Source of the DNA: Phreatobacter sp.
GTDB lineage: Bacteria; Pseudomonadota; Alphaproteobacteria; Rhizobiales; Phreatobacteraceae
NCBI RefSeq assembly: GCF_030691135.1
Contig: NZ_JAUYFA010000080.1
Location: 1 to 48,848, forward strand
Direction of reading: 5' to 3'
DNA length: 48,848 nt
Shown here: positions 26,210 to 35,054 of the stretch, one piece after another
Position numbering within the stretch: the first letter of the stretch is position 1
How the letters are laid out: every line of letters begins with the position of its first letter
Program-made: the position numbers and the translations under genes
The notes under the pieces: model-generated
Told to the model about the DNA's origin: nothing
Database searches by the model: none
What the model saw: only the letters and a program-made list of their open reading frames with translations

Positions 26210-26345
26210 CGGTGGCGCCCCGCCGTCGTCCGTCCGTCGGAGAGGACGGGCGGGCCGGCGGCGTGGCAGACTTCCCGTGCCGCAGAGGATGCGGCACGGC
26301 GGCGGCCGCGTGCCGGCGCCGATCAGCATTGCGAGGAGTTCTGCC

Positions 26346-27392
26346 TTGGCCACGCCAGCGGCGACGTCTGCCATGATCATCGACGAAGCGGCTCTCGGCG
26401 CCTATCTGGCGGCGCACTGGCCGGGCTTCACGGGGCCGGTGACGGCCGAGAAGTTCGCAGGAGGCCAGTCCAACCCGACCTTCATGCTGACCCATGCCGG
26501 CGGCCGCGCCGTCCTGCGCAAGAAGCCGCCGGGACAATTGCTGAAATCCGCCCATGCGGTGGACCGCGAGTATCGCGTGATGAAGGCGCTGGGCGGCACG
26601 CCGGTGCCGGTGCCGCGCATGCATGTGCTGTGCGAGGACGAGAGCGTCATCGGCACGGCCTTCTACGTGATGGAATTCGTCGACGGGCGGATCATCTGGG
26701 ATCCTGCCATTCCCGAGGTGTCGCAGGACGAGCGCACCGCCATCTACGACGCGATGAATGCGGCGCTGGCGGCGCTGCACATGGTCGATCCGGCGGCCGT
26801 CGGCCTCGCGGATTTCGGACGTCCCGGCAATTATTTCGCCCGGCAGCTGTCGCGCTGGACCGAGCAATACCGCGCCTCGGAGACCGAGCACCTGCCGGAC
26901 ATCAACCAGGTCATCACCTGGCTCGAGCAGAACCTGCCGGCCGATGACGGGCGCTCCTCGCTCGTCCATGGCGACTACCGCATCGACAACATGATCTTCG
27001 CCACGGATCGCCCCGAACTCCTCGCCATCCTCGACTGGGAGCTCTCCACCATCGGGCATCCCTTCGCCGACATCGCCTACCAGTGCATGCACTGGCGCCT
27101 GCCGCATGCCGGTTCGTTCCGGGGGCTCGCGGGCATCGACCGCAAGGCGGTGGGCATCCCCACCGAAGCCGAATATGTGGCGCGCTACTGCGAGCGCACC
27201 GGCATCGACGGCATTCCGCGCTGGGACTTCTACCTCGCCTTCTCGCTGTTCCGCATGGCCGCTATCCTGCAGGGTGTCCTCAAACGCGCACTCTCCGGCA
27301 ATGCCTCGAACCCGGAGCGGGCGATGCAGGTGAAGGACAATATCCCGATCCTGGCGCGCATGGCCGTCGACGTCATCGAGAAGGGGCCGTGA
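26346..27392 (+). CDS. Aminoglycoside-phosphotransferase-like small-molecule kinase (ACAD10/11 kinase-domain type)
   Basis: Predicted 348-residue cytoplasmic kinase. The N-lobe contains GGQSNPTFML and VLRKK (Lys59/60), the catalytic loop is VHGDYRIDN (208-215), and the metal-binding motif is LDWE with Asp230. The likely start is TTG at 26346, with gaggag 7 bases upstream; the first ATG (26373) has no such site. Related proteins are LvaA and the kinase domain of ACAD10/11, which phosphorylate 4-hydroxyacyl-CoA. That activity is inferred for this gene, not shown. Its stop overlaps the next ATG as tgatg. Confidence 0.82.
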   Translation: MATPAATSAMIIDEAALGAYLAAHWPGFTGPVTAEKFAGGQSNPTFMLTHAGGRAVLRKKPPGQLLKSAHAVDREYRVMKALGGTPVPVPRMHVLCEDESVIGTAFYVMEFVDGRIIWDPAIPEVSQDERTAIYDAMNAALAALHMVDPAAVGLADFGRPGNYFARQLSRWTEQYRASETEHLPDINQVITWLEQNLPADDGRSSLVHGDYRIDNMIFATDRPELLAILDWELSTIGHPFADIAYQCMHWRLPHAGSFRGLAGIDRKAVGIPTEAEYVARYCERTGIDGIPRWDFYLAFSLFRMAAILQGVLKRALSGNASNPERAMQVKDNIPILARMAVDVIEKGP

Positions 27393-28171
27393 TGACCGCG
27401 CTGCGTCGCTACGAGGGCAAGATCGTCCTGATCACCGGGGCGGCGAGCGGTTTCGGCCGGCGCGCCGCCGAACGCTTCGCCGCGGAGGGCGCTCAACTCG
27501 TCCTCGGCGACATCCAGGAGGCGGGCCTCGCCGAGACGGCGCGGCTCGTGGAGGCAGTCGGCGCGAGGGTCGTGGCGCGGTCGACCGATGTCGGCAACGG
27601 GGAGGCCGTCGCCGCTCTCGTGGCGGCGGGGACCGACGCCTTCGGCCGGATCGACGTGGCGCTCAACAATGCCGGCGTCGCCCATGCGACGATGAAGCTC
27701 GTCGACACCAACGAGGCGGTGATGCGCCGCATGTTCGACGTCAATGTCATGGGCGTCTTCCACGGGATGAAGGCGCAGATCCCGGTGATGGAGCGGCAGG
27801 GCGGCGGCGTCATCCTCAACACCGCCTCGGTCGCCGGCGTCACCGGCGCGCCGCTGCTGGCCGCCTATGCCGCGGCCAAACATGCGGTGATCGGCCTGAC
27901 CAAGACGGCCGCCGCCGAGACCGCCCGCAAGGGAATCCGCGTCAACGCGATATGTCCGGCCTTCGCCGACACGCCGATGCTGACGGAATCCCTCGCCCAG
28001 CCCGGCCGCACGCAGGAGGAGATGGTCTCCCGGCTCGTCCAGACCATGCCGATGCGACGGGCGGGCACGGCCGACGAGATCGTCCAGGCCATGCTGTGGA
28101 TCTGCTCGGCGGAGAATTCGTTCATGACCGGCCATGCGCTGGTGGTTGATGGCGGTCTGACGGCCCTGTGA
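27392..28171 (+). CDS. SDR-family oxidoreductase
   Basis: Predicted 259-residue NAD(P)-dependent dehydrogenase with TGAASGFG (15-22), NNAG (92-95), Ser146, Tyr159 and Lys163, and the C-terminal VVDGGLT. It is translationally coupled to the kinase by a tgatg overlap, so the two products probably act on one substrate. It resembles hydroxyacyl or keto-acyl dehydrogenases such as LvaD-type enzymes, but the substrate is unknown. Last gene of the operon; no clear terminator follows. Confidence 0.88.
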   Translation: MTALRRYEGKIVLITGAASGFGRRAAERFAAEGAQLVLGDIQEAGLAETARLVEAVGARVVARSTDVGNGEAVAALVAAGTDAFGRIDVALNNAGVAHATMKLVDTNEAVMRRMFDVNVMGVFHGMKAQIPVMERQGGGVILNTASVAGVTGAPLLAAYAAAKHAVIGLTKTAAAETARKGIRVNAICPAFADTPMLTESLAQPGRTQEEMVSRLVQTMPMRRAGTADEIVQAMLWICSAENSFMTGHALVVDGGLTAL

Positions 28172-28228
28172 GTTGCTCCCCGGGGGGCCTGTCTGTCATG
28201 CATGCTGCATCGCGATAGTCGCGCCGTT

Positions 28229-28241
28229 GGAGGTTGCCTCC
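28229..28241 (+). promoter_or_regulatory. Hairpin that contains the ribosome-binding site of the TauE gene
   Basis: Ggagg pairs with cctcc around a ttg loop, extendable by two G-U pairs, and ends two bases before the ATG at 28244. The only good Shine-Dalgarno sequence is thus self-paired, which could lower or regulate translation. Confidence 0.35.
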
Positions 28242-28243
28242 GG

Positions 28244-28990
28244 ATGACGCTGGAATTCGCCCTTCTGGTCGCTGTGGGCTTCTTCGCCCAGTTGGTCGAC
28301 GGCGCCCTCGGCATGGCCTTCGGCCTGATCGCGACGACGGCCATGCTGTCGCTTGGCCTTCCTCCCGCCCAGGCGAGCGCCGCGACCCACACGGCCGAGG
28401 TCTTCACCACGGGCATATCCGGTCTGTCGCACCTCTATTTCCGCAATATCGAGCCGCGGCTGTTCATCACCCTGAGCCTGGCGGGCGTCGTCGGTGGCGT
28501 GCTCGGCGCCTATCTCCTGTCGAACATCGACGGCCAGGCGATCCGGCCCTTCATCGCGGCCTATCTTCTCGCTCTCGGCCTTTTCATCCTGGTCAAGGCG
28601 TTCCGCCGCAGCCCGACCACGGACGATGCCAGGACCACCCGTGTGGCGCCGCTCGGCCTCGTCGGCGGTTTTCTCGACGCCGTCGGCGGCGGCGGCTGGG
28701 GGCCGATGGTGACCTCGACGCTGATCGGCTCCGGCCATGCGCCGCGCCGGGTGATCGGCTCGGTCAATGCGGCCGAGTTTTTCGTCACCGTGGCCATATC
28801 GACCACGTTCTTCATCGAACTCGGGGCGAGCCATCTGTCTCATATCGCCGCCCTGATCATCGGCGGGGTGCTGGCGGCGCCCTTCGGCGGCTATGTCGTG
28901 CGTCACATGCGCCCGCATCTCCTGATGGGCATCGTCGGCCTCCTGGTATCCGGCCTTGCCCTCATCCAGCTCGTGCGCGCCCTGGCCTGA
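28244..28990 (+). CDS. TauE/SafE (TSUP) family permease
   Basis: Predicted 248-residue inner-membrane protein with about seven to eight hydrophobic segments. It has the duplicated TSUP marks: the first half GALGMAFGLIATTAML with THTAEVFTTGISG, and the second half DAVGGGGWGPMVTSTLIG with GSVNAAEFFVT. Family members move organosulfonates, sulfite or carboxylates outward or inward. Start chosen for ggagg 10 bases upstream; an ATG at 28202 is possible but unsupported. The ligand is unknown. Confidence 0.88.
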   Translation: MTLEFALLVAVGFFAQLVDGALGMAFGLIATTAMLSLGLPPAQASAATHTAEVFTTGISGLSHLYFRNIEPRLFITLSLAGVVGGVLGAYLLSNIDGQAIRPFIAAYLLALGLFILVKAFRRSPTTDDARTTRVAPLGLVGGFLDAVGGGGWGPMVTSTLIGSGHAPRRVIGSVNAAEFFVTVAISTTFFIELGASHLSHIAALIIGGVLAAPFGGYVVRHMRPHLLMGIVGLLVSGLALIQLVRALA

Positions 28991-28996
28991 ACGGCG

Positions 28997-29389
28997 TCAG
29001 TTGACGGTGCGGTTGGCGAAGGGGCTGTCGAGCGAGAAGGCGGGGATCTCCGCCTGGAAGCTCTCGTTGCGCTCCGAGATCATCAGGTAATGGCCGACCA
29101 TGATGCCGGTCGGCGTCGTCAGCGGGCAGCCGGACATGTATTCGAAAGCGGCGCCCGGCTCGATCACCGGCTGCTCGCCGACGACGCCGGCGCCGCGCAC
29201 CTCCTGGATGCGGCCGTGTTCGTCGGTGATGCGCCAGTAGCGGGCGCGCAATTGCACGCGCTCGCCGGTCAGGTTGAGCACCTCGACATGATAGGTCCAG
29301 AAGAACTGGCTCTCATCCGGCTCCGAGCGCTCCGGCCTGAATTCCGGCGTGACCGTGACCTGGATGCCCCGCGTCAGCGCGCGATACAT
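28997..29389 (-). CDS. apaG: ApaG protein
   Basis: Predicted 130-residue beta-sandwich (FN3-like) protein of the ApaG/DUF525 family, at the usual length. Signatures include YHVEVLNLTGERVQL, WRITDEHGR, VRGAGVVGEQPVI and the GIMVGHYLM segment. Linked in enterobacteria to cobalt/magnesium resistance; the biochemical role is unresolved. Its stop lies six bases from the convergent permease stop. Confidence 0.93.
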   Translation of the reverse strand: MYRALTRGIQVTVTPEFRPERSEPDESQFFWTYHVEVLNLTGERVQLRARYWRITDEHGRIQEVRGAGVVGEQPVIEPGAAFEYMSGCPLTTPTGIMVGHYLMISERNESFQAEIPAFSLDSPFANRTVN

Positions 29390-29451
29390 CGCTTCTCTCC
29401 CTCGGCTCGGCGGACAGGCTCGCCAACCCGGCCCGGCCTGTCAACCGGCGG

Positions 29452-29799
29452 TCAATCCTCCAGCGCAGGGAACAGATGGGTGCCGTCCGCACCCAGCGGG
29501 AGGGGCTTCACCCAGCGCACGGCGCTCATCGGCAGGTCGGCATAGAGATGGGGAAAGAGCGCGCCGCCGCGCGAGGGCTCCCAGGTCAGCGCCGCGCCGA
29601 GGGCGCCGGCATCGACGGCGATGAGCACCAGATCGGCGGCGCCGACGAAATGCTTGGCGGCGGTCTCGCGCGCCTGTTCGGCGGTGGAGAAATGGATGAA
29701 GCCGTCGGCGAGATCGACGGGGGCGCCGGTAAAGATTCCAGCGCTTTCGGCCTGCTGCCACGCGACGCGGGGGGAGATCTTGTAGATGGTCGGGGTCAT
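29452..29799 (-). CDS. DUF952 family protein
   Basis: Predicted 115-residue small cytoplasmic protein. DUF952 marks: IYKISPRVAW, DGFIHFSTAEQA, VLIAVDAGAL, and HLYADLPMSAVRWVKPLP. The fold is ADP-ribosyltransferase-like in structural classifications, but no function is established. It may share a transcript with apaG (62 bases downstream). The HTH/S24 gene diverges from it. Confidence 0.88.
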   Translation of the reverse strand: MTPTIYKISPRVAWQQAESAGIFTGAPVDLADGFIHFSTAEQARETAAKHFVGAADLVLIAVDAGALGAALTWEPSRGGALFPHLYADLPMSAVRWVKPLPLGADGTHLFPALED

Positions 29800-29941
29800 G
29801 GCCGTTCCTGTCGTGACGATGCCGGCAGCCTAGCCGCGATTGACATGATCGCAAAAGGCCAATAATCCTATGACCGGACGACGTTCCTTCCAATAGCAGG
29901 CGCGGGACCGGCGAATCGCCCGGGCTCGCGGGGGATTTGCC

Positions 29942-30568
29942 ATGTTCTCCCATTCCGATATCTGGGCCGCCATCGATCGTCTCGCCGAGACCAACGGCCT
30001 CTCCGCATCAGGTCTCGCCAAGCGCGCGGGCCTCGACGCCACCACGTTCAACAAGTCGAAGCGCGTGATGCTGGACGGCCGCGAGCGCTGGCCCTCCACC
30101 GAATCCGTCGCCAAGGCCCTCAACGCCACCGGCACCAGCTTCGGCGAATTCGTCTCGCTCGTCGGAGGGACCAGGATGAGCACCAGGCCGCTGCCCATAC
30201 TCGGCTTCGCGCAGGCCGGCGCGGGCGGCTATTTCGACGCGGGCGGCCTTCCCGCCGGCAATGGCTGGGACGAGGTCTCGTTCCCCGACATTCCGGACGA
30301 GGCGATCTATGCGCTGGAGATCCAGGGCGATTCCATGCTGCCGGTCTATCGCGACGGTGACCGGATCGTGGTGTCGCCGACCGCGCCGATCCGCAGGGGC
30401 GACCGGGTGGTGCTGCAGACCGCCGAGGGCGAGATCATGGCCAAGGAGCTGAAGCGGCAGACGAACCGGACGATCGAGCTGACCTCGCTCAACCAGGACC
30501 ACGGCGACCGGAGCTTCATGGTGTCGGAGATCGCCTGGATGGCGCGGATCATGTGGGTGAGCCAGTAG
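29942..30568 (+). CDS. S24/LexA-type helix-turn-helix transcriptional repressor
   Basis: Predicted 208-residue regulator. An XRE-like helix-turn-helix lies at about 5-70 (ASGLAKRAGLDATTFNKSK). The C-terminal S24 peptidase domain has Ser131 (GDSMLP) and Lys168 (AKELKRQ), 37 residues apart as in LexA. An Ala92-Gly93 bond in AQAGAGG could be the self-cleavage site. It is therefore able, in principle, to inactivate itself during DNA damage. No phage genes adjoin it, which suggests a chromosomal regulator. Targets are unknown. Confidence 0.88.
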   Translation: MFSHSDIWAAIDRLAETNGLSASGLAKRAGLDATTFNKSKRVMLDGRERWPSTESVAKALNATGTSFGEFVSLVGGTRMSTRPLPILGFAQAGAGGYFDAGGLPAGNGWDEVSFPDIPDEAIYALEIQGDSMLPVYRDGDRIVVSPTAPIRRGDRVVLQTAEGEIMAKELKRQTNRTIELTSLNQDHGDRSFMVSEIAWMARIMWVSQ

Positions 30569-30638
30569 GGACGGCCATCGGCTCTGCTGGCCCCTTTGAT
30601 CCGCTCGGGGCGGATAGGCAGCACAGTCAGTTCCGCAT

Positions 30639-30727
30639 CGTCATGCCCGGCCTTGTGCCGGGCATCCACGTATTCTCGAAGGGCGGTGTTCAAGTCGTGG
30701 ATGCCCGGCACAAGGCCGGGCAAGACG
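30639..30727. repeat. Inverted pair of palindromic repeats, family A
   Basis: Left copy 30639-30670 and right copy 30696-30727 are reverse complements over 32 bases with one mismatch. Each copy is itself a hairpin (gcccggc / gccgggc). They fill most of the gap between the S24 repressor gene and the lysS stop, and may also stop or protect transcripts from either side. A single related copy is at 11-43. Confidence 0.8.
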
Positions 30728-30779
30728 GACAGGACTGAGCGCTTATCGGGGTAAGCCGAGACTGCGGACGGCTACCCCC

Positions 30780-32432
30780 TCACCCCTTCACGAAGTCCCC
30801 CGCCAGGGCCTTCCGGATCAGCGCCCGGGTCTCGTCGAGGCCGTAGAGCACGGCGAAGGAGCCGAAGCGCGGGCCCTTCTCCTGTCCGAGCAGCACCTTA
30901 TAGATGGCCGAGAACCATTCCGCCGACACACCCGGCTTTTCCGGCGTCGCGCCCTTGGCTTTGAGGTCCTGGTAGCGCGGGATGGCGCGGCCGACGTCGT
31001 AGACGGCGCCCTGCACGTCCTCGGCGCTGGCTTCCTTCGGCAGGGCCATGATGGCGGCCGAAAGCGCCTCCAGCGCCTCGCGCTCGACGGCGTCGGCCTC
31101 CTTGTAGACCTTGGTCGGTTTCACGAAGTCGTGGAAATAGCTGACGGCATAGCCGGCGAGTTCGTCCAGCTTCGGGTTCCTCTCCGGCGAGGCATCGGGC
31201 GCATAGCGGCGGATGAAGCCCCAGAGTACGCTCGTCTCCGGTGCGTTCGACACCGAGACGAGGTTCATCAGCATGGAGAAGGAGATCGGCACGTCGACAC
31301 GAGGCGGGGTGCCGGAATGGATGTGCCAGGCCGGGTTCATCAGCCTGTTCTTCTCGTCCTGCATGGGGAACTTCTCGACGAAGGTCAGGTAGTCGTCGAC
31401 GTTGCGCGGGATGACGTCGAAAAAGAGCCGCTTGGCGCTCTTCGGGTTCTGGTACATGAACAGCGACAGGCTTTCCGGCGAGGCATAGGCCAGCCAGTCC
31501 TCGATGGTGAGGCCGTTGCCCTTGGACTTCGAGATCTTGCTGCCGTTCTCGTCGAGGAAGAGCTCGTAGTTGAAGCCCTCCGGCGGCGTGCCGCCGAGTG
31601 CGCGGCAGATCTTCCCCGACTGGGTGACGGAATCGATCAGGTCCTTGCCGGCCATTTCGTAATCGACCCCGAGGGCGGTCCAGCGCATGGCCCAGTCGGG
31701 CTTCCACTGCATCTTGGCGTGGCCGCCGGTGACCGGCGTCTCGTAACGCGTTCCGGAAGCCGGATCGCGCCAGACGATCGTCCCCTTCGCGACGTTGCGC
31801 TCCTCGACCGGCACCTGCATGACGACGCCCGATTCCGGGTGGATCGGCAGGAAGGGCGAATAGGTGGCGCGGCGCTCCTCGCCCAGCGTCGGCAGCATGA
31901 TGGCCTGGATGGCGTCGAAGCGCTCGAGGGCGGTCAGCAGCGTCGCGTCGAAGGCGCCGGAACGGTACATGGCGGTCGAGGAGACGAATTCGTAGTCGAA
32001 GCCGAACTGGTCGAGGAAGCCGCGCAGGCGGGCATTGTTATGGGCGCCGAAGCTGTCGTGCGTGCCGAAGGGATCGGGCACGGCGGTGAGCGCGCGGCCG
32101 AGGTGCTGGGTCAGCAGCTCCTTGTTCGGCACGTTGTCCGGCACCTTCCTGAGGCCGTCGAGGTCGTCGGAAAAGGCGATCAGCCGCGTCGGCACCTTGT
32201 CCTCGGTGAGGAGGCGGAAGGCGTTGCGCACCATGGTGGTGCGGGCGACCTCGCCGAAGGTGCCGATATGCGGCAGGCCCGAGGGGCCATACCCGGTCTC
32301 GAAGATGATGGGGCCGGCCTTCGGCGTCTTCTCCAGGCGGGCGACGAGTTTCTTCGCTTCCTCGAACGGCCAGGCGGTGGAGACGCGGGCCGCCTCCAGG
32401 AGGGCGGGCGTGGTCGACAGGGCGGGAAGCAT
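30780..32432 (-). CDS. lysK: Lysyl-tRNA synthetase, class I
   Basis: Predicted 550-residue enzyme charging tRNA-Lys. It is the archaeal/alphaproteobacterial class I form, not the common class II. The HIGH motif is PHIG (54-57), the KMSKS motif is KISKS (299-303), and a helical anticodon-binding C-terminal half follows. No class II lysS is seen in the window. Flanks: family A repeat downstream, the ogt gene divergent upstream. Confidence 0.95.
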   Translation of the reverse strand: MLPALSTTPALLEAARVSTAWPFEEAKKLVARLEKTPKAGPIIFETGYGPSGLPHIGTFGEVARTTMVRNAFRLLTEDKVPTRLIAFSDDLDGLRKVPDNVPNKELLTQHLGRALTAVPDPFGTHDSFGAHNNARLRGFLDQFGFDYEFVSSTAMYRSGAFDATLLTALERFDAIQAIMLPTLGEERRATYSPFLPIHPESGVVMQVPVEERNVAKGTIVWRDPASGTRYETPVTGGHAKMQWKPDWAMRWTALGVDYEMAGKDLIDSVTQSGKICRALGGTPPEGFNYELFLDENGSKISKSKGNGLTIEDWLAYASPESLSLFMYQNPKSAKRLFFDVIPRNVDDYLTFVEKFPMQDEKNRLMNPAWHIHSGTPPRVDVPISFSMLMNLVSVSNAPETSVLWGFIRRYAPDASPERNPKLDELAGYAVSYFHDFVKPTKVYKEADAVEREALEALSAAIMALPKEASAEDVQGAVYDVGRAIPRYQDLKAKGATPEKPGVSAEWFSAIYKVLLGQEKGPRFGSFAVLYGLDETRALIRKALAGDFVKG

Positions 32433-32551
32433 GGCGGTTGTCCGGGCGGAAACGAGCGAAACGGGTGGGTTGCAATAGGGCGGGGGGGCGGCAAGGTCAA
32501 TGAATGGCCTGCTGCCGCGACGGTGGCCAGGCGCTCTGCTAGGCTCATGCC

Positions 32552-33130
32552 ATGATAGGTCTCATCCTCTTCGACACAGCGCTCGGTGCCGTCGGCCTCG
32601 CCTGGGGCGAGCGTGGGATCGTCGCCGTGCGCCTGCCGACGGCGACGCCTGAGGGGACACGGGCGAGCCTCCTCGCCCGGCATCCCGACGCATGCGAGGC
32701 CTCGCCCCCGCCCGCCATCCGCGCCGTGATCGACGGCATCGTCGCGCTCACCAGCGGCGAACGCGTCGACCTCTCCGCCGCGCCGCTCGACCGCTGCGGC
32801 CTCCCTGATTTCCAGGCCCGCGTCACCGACGTGACGCTCGCGATTTCCCCCGGCGAGACGCTGACCTACGGCGAGGTCGCCCGTCGCATCGGCGAGCCGG
32901 GCGCGGCGCAGGCGGTGGGCAAAGCGCTCGGCGCCAATCCCTGGCCCATCGTCGTCCCCTGCCACCGGGTTCTGGCGGCGAGCGGCAAGACCGGCGGCTT
33001 CTCCGCCCCTGGCGGCGTCGACACCAAGCTGAAGCTGCTCTCCATCGAGCGGGCCCGCACCTCCGCGGCGCCGACCCTCTTCGACGGGGACCCGGCCTTC
33101 GGCTTCGTCGCGCGGCCGCGCGGTAGCTGA
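32552..33130 (+). CDS. ogt: Methylated-DNA-protein-cysteine methyltransferase
   Basis: Predicted 192-residue suicide repair protein that takes alkyl groups from O6-alkylguanine. The active site is VVPCHRV with Cys137, preceded by the helix-turn-helix [20 protein letters not shown] and [10 protein letters not shown]. The N-terminal domain is short, as in Ogt rather than Ada. About 20 extra residues follow the usual end ([13 protein letters not shown]). It is divergent from lysK. Confidence 0.92.
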   Translation: MIGLILFDTALGAVGLAWGERGIVAVRLPTATPEGTRASLLARHPDACEASPPPAIRAVIDGIVALTSGERVDLSAAPLDRCGLPDFQARVTDVTLAISPGETLTYGEVARRIGEPGAAQAVGKALGANPWPIVVPCHRVLAASGKTGGFSAPGGVDTKLKLLSIERARTSAAPTLFDGDPAFGFVARPRGS

Positions 33131-33134
33131 CGGA

Positions 33135-33782
33135 TCAGCCGAGCCTGTGGCCGAGCGCGGCGCGGTTGGCCGCGAAAGCGCGGTCATATTCGATGATCGC
33201 CGTCAACTCGTCGCGCGCCTCCTCACCATAGAGCCGACCGAGGAGATAGAGGGTCGCGTCGATGGCAAGCGACACGCCGCCGCCGGTGACCACGCCGCGG
33301 TCCTCGACGATCGCGGCGTCGACCGGGCTGGCGCCGGACGCCATCGTGCCGATCAGTGCCACAGGCGCTTGCGCCTCCGCCCCCACGGCATGGCGCCGGG
33401 TGGTGATCGTCCGACCGTCGAGGACACCGGCTGCGGCGAGGATCAGCGCGCCGGTGCAGACGGAGGCGAGGCGTTCAGGCGCGATCCTGCGCAGGAAGGC
33501 GAGCATGGCCTCGTCCTTCACCTGCTCGCGCCAGCCCGGGCCGCCGGTGACGATGAAGACGTCGCAGGGAGGGGCGGTGGCGAAGCCCTCGTCGGCGATG
33601 ATGGTCAGGCCGCCGGCCAGCATCACGGGTCCGTGGTTCTCGGCGATGGTGACCGATGTGACGTTCGGCAGGATCCGGCTCGCCATGGAGACGACCCCCA
33701 CCGTGCCGCCGATGTCGATGGGCTCGACCCCGCCATAGACGACGACGCCGATGGTCGCTGCCGCTTGCCTGCCGCGTGTCAT
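33135..33782 (-). CDS. DJ-1/PfpI family protein
   Basis: Predicted 215-residue protein of the class I glutamine-amidotransferase-like fold. The nucleophile elbow is SVCTGALIL with Cys109, and Glu20 lies in GGVEPIDIGG at the expected acidic position. Relatives include cyclohexyl-isocyanide hydratase and N-terminal domains of AraC-type regulators; no AraC domain is present here. The start at 33782 follows gcaggg. It diverges from the TRAP receptor gene across a palindrome-rich gap. Confidence 0.82.
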   Translation of the reverse strand: MTRGRQAAATIGVVVYGGVEPIDIGGTVGVVSMASRILPNVTSVTIAENHGPVMLAGGLTIIADEGFATAPPCDVFIVTGGPGWREQVKDEAMLAFLRRIAPERLASVCTGALILAAAGVLDGRTITTRRHAVGAEAQAPVALIGTMASGASPVDAAIVEDRGVVTGGGVSLAIDATLYLLGRLYGEEARDELTAIIEYDRAFAANRAALGHRLG

Positions 33783-33815
33783 GCCCTGCCCCCTCCTGCT
33801 CTCACCCCGAGCCAT

Positions 33816-33838
33816 GCAACAGACGGGCCGTCCGTTGC
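33816..33838. promoter_or_regulatory. 23-bp inverted repeat between pfpI-like and TRAP receptor genes
   Basis: Gcaac-a-gacgg, central g, ccgtc-c-gttgc, with one mismatched pair. A second small palindrome, gcaac-g-gttgc, lies at 33882-33892, and more gttgc copies at 33867 and 33927. It could be an operator, but no regulator gene adjoins it. Confidence 0.4.
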
Positions 33839-33934
33839 GGCAGCCGCAGGGCTCCATGGCATGGCGGTTGCGAGACCACCGGCAACGGTTGCGCCGCGAT
33901 GTCCGCGCCGGAACCTGTTCCCGGAGGTTGCCGC

Positions 33935-35023
33935 ATGAAACGCCGAGACATGTTGAAGTCCACGGGCGCAGCCCTTCTGGCGGGTTCCGCCGTCGCGGCG
34001 CCGGCCATCGCGCAGTCGATGCCGACGATCCGCTGGCGCGCGACCTCGAGCTTCCCCAAAAGCCTGGACGTGACGTATGGGGCGGCGGAGCAGTTCTGCC
34101 GCAACGTGAGCGATCTGACCGAAGGCAAATTCACCATCCAGCAATTCGCGGCGGGCGAGATCGTGCCCGGTCTGCAGGCACTCGATGCCGTCTCCAACGG
34201 CACGGTCGAGGCCGCCTATACCGGCATGCTGTTCTATGTCGGCAAGGATCCGACCTTCGCGCTCACCGCTTCGGTGCCGTTCCTGATGAACCCGCGCCAG
34301 CAGCATGCCTGGTACTATCATGGCGGCGGCCTCGCCATGACCAACGAGTTCTTCAAGAAGCACAACGTCCATGCGCTGCCCTGCGGCAATACGGGCATGC
34401 AGTGGGGCGGCTGGTTCCGCAAGGAAATCAAGACGGTGGCCGACCTGTCGGGCCTGAAGATGCGCATCGCCGGCCTGGCGGGAACCATTGCCGCGCGGGT
34501 CGGCGTGGTGCCGCAGCAGATCGCGCCCGGCGACATCTATCCGGCGCTGGAGCGCGGCACGATCGACGCGGTCGAATACATCGGCCCCTATGACGACGAG
34601 AAGCTCGGCTTCAACAAGGTGGCGCAGCGCTATTACGCCCCGGGCTGGCAGGAGGGCGGCACCGTGTTCCACGGCGTCTTCAACCTTGCCAAGTGGAACG
34701 AACTGCCGCCGCTCTACAAGAAGGCCGTCGAGGTGGCGGCGCAGGCGGCGACCACCGACATGCTCGCCCATTACGACCAGAAGAACCCGGAAGCGCTGAT
34801 CCGGCTGGTCAGCCAGGGCGTGCAGGTTTCGCTGTTTCCGCAGGAGGTGCTGGAGCGGCTCTACGTCGAGGCGGAGGCCTATTACAAGGAGGTCACCGCG
34901 ATCAATCCGGAATTCGCCAAGATCTTCAATCACCAGCGGGAGTTCCAGCGCAAGGGCAACATCTATCACCAGGTCGCCGACTTCCAGTACGATCTGATGA
35001 TGCTCAGGCTGCGGCGCGGCTGA
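33935..35023 (+). CDS. TRAP transporter solute-binding protein (DctP family, TakP-like)
   Basis: Predicted 362-residue periplasmic receptor. The signal peptide MKRRDMLKSTGAALLAGSAV contains RRxxLK, so Tat export is plausible. Marks of the 2-oxoacid-binding TakP group are IRWRATSSFPKS, GMQWGGWFRKEI, LKMRIAGL with the ligand Arg, and GTIDAVEYIGPYDD. Cggaggtt upstream fixes the start. No DctQ or DctM membrane gene lies near; an FMN-fold protein follows 31 bases later. The ligand is likely a 2-oxo or other carboxylic acid. Confidence 0.88.
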   Translation: MKRRDMLKSTGAALLAGSAVAAPAIAQSMPTIRWRATSSFPKSLDVTYGAAEQFCRNVSDLTEGKFTIQQFAAGEIVPGLQALDAVSNGTVEAAYTGMLFYVGKDPTFALTASVPFLMNPRQQHAWYYHGGGLAMTNEFFKKHNVHALPCGNTGMQWGGWFRKEIKTVADLSGLKMRIAGLAGTIAARVGVVPQQIAPGDIYPALERGTIDAVEYIGPYDDEKLGFNKVAQRYYAPGWQEGGTVFHGVFNLAKWNELPPLYKKAVEVAAQAATTDMLAHYDQKNPEALIRLVSQGVQVSLFPQEVLERLYVEAEAYYKEVTAINPEFAKIFNHQREFQRKGNIYHQVADFQYDLMMLRLRRG

Positions 35024-35054
35024 TGCCGCCCCGACCCCCGATGGAGATGCGCTC

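Noticed and set aside
29942-30568. Prophage remnant around the S24 repressor
   Set aside because: Neighbours are ApaG, DUF952 and LysRS; no integrase, att-like repeat or phage structural gene is present.
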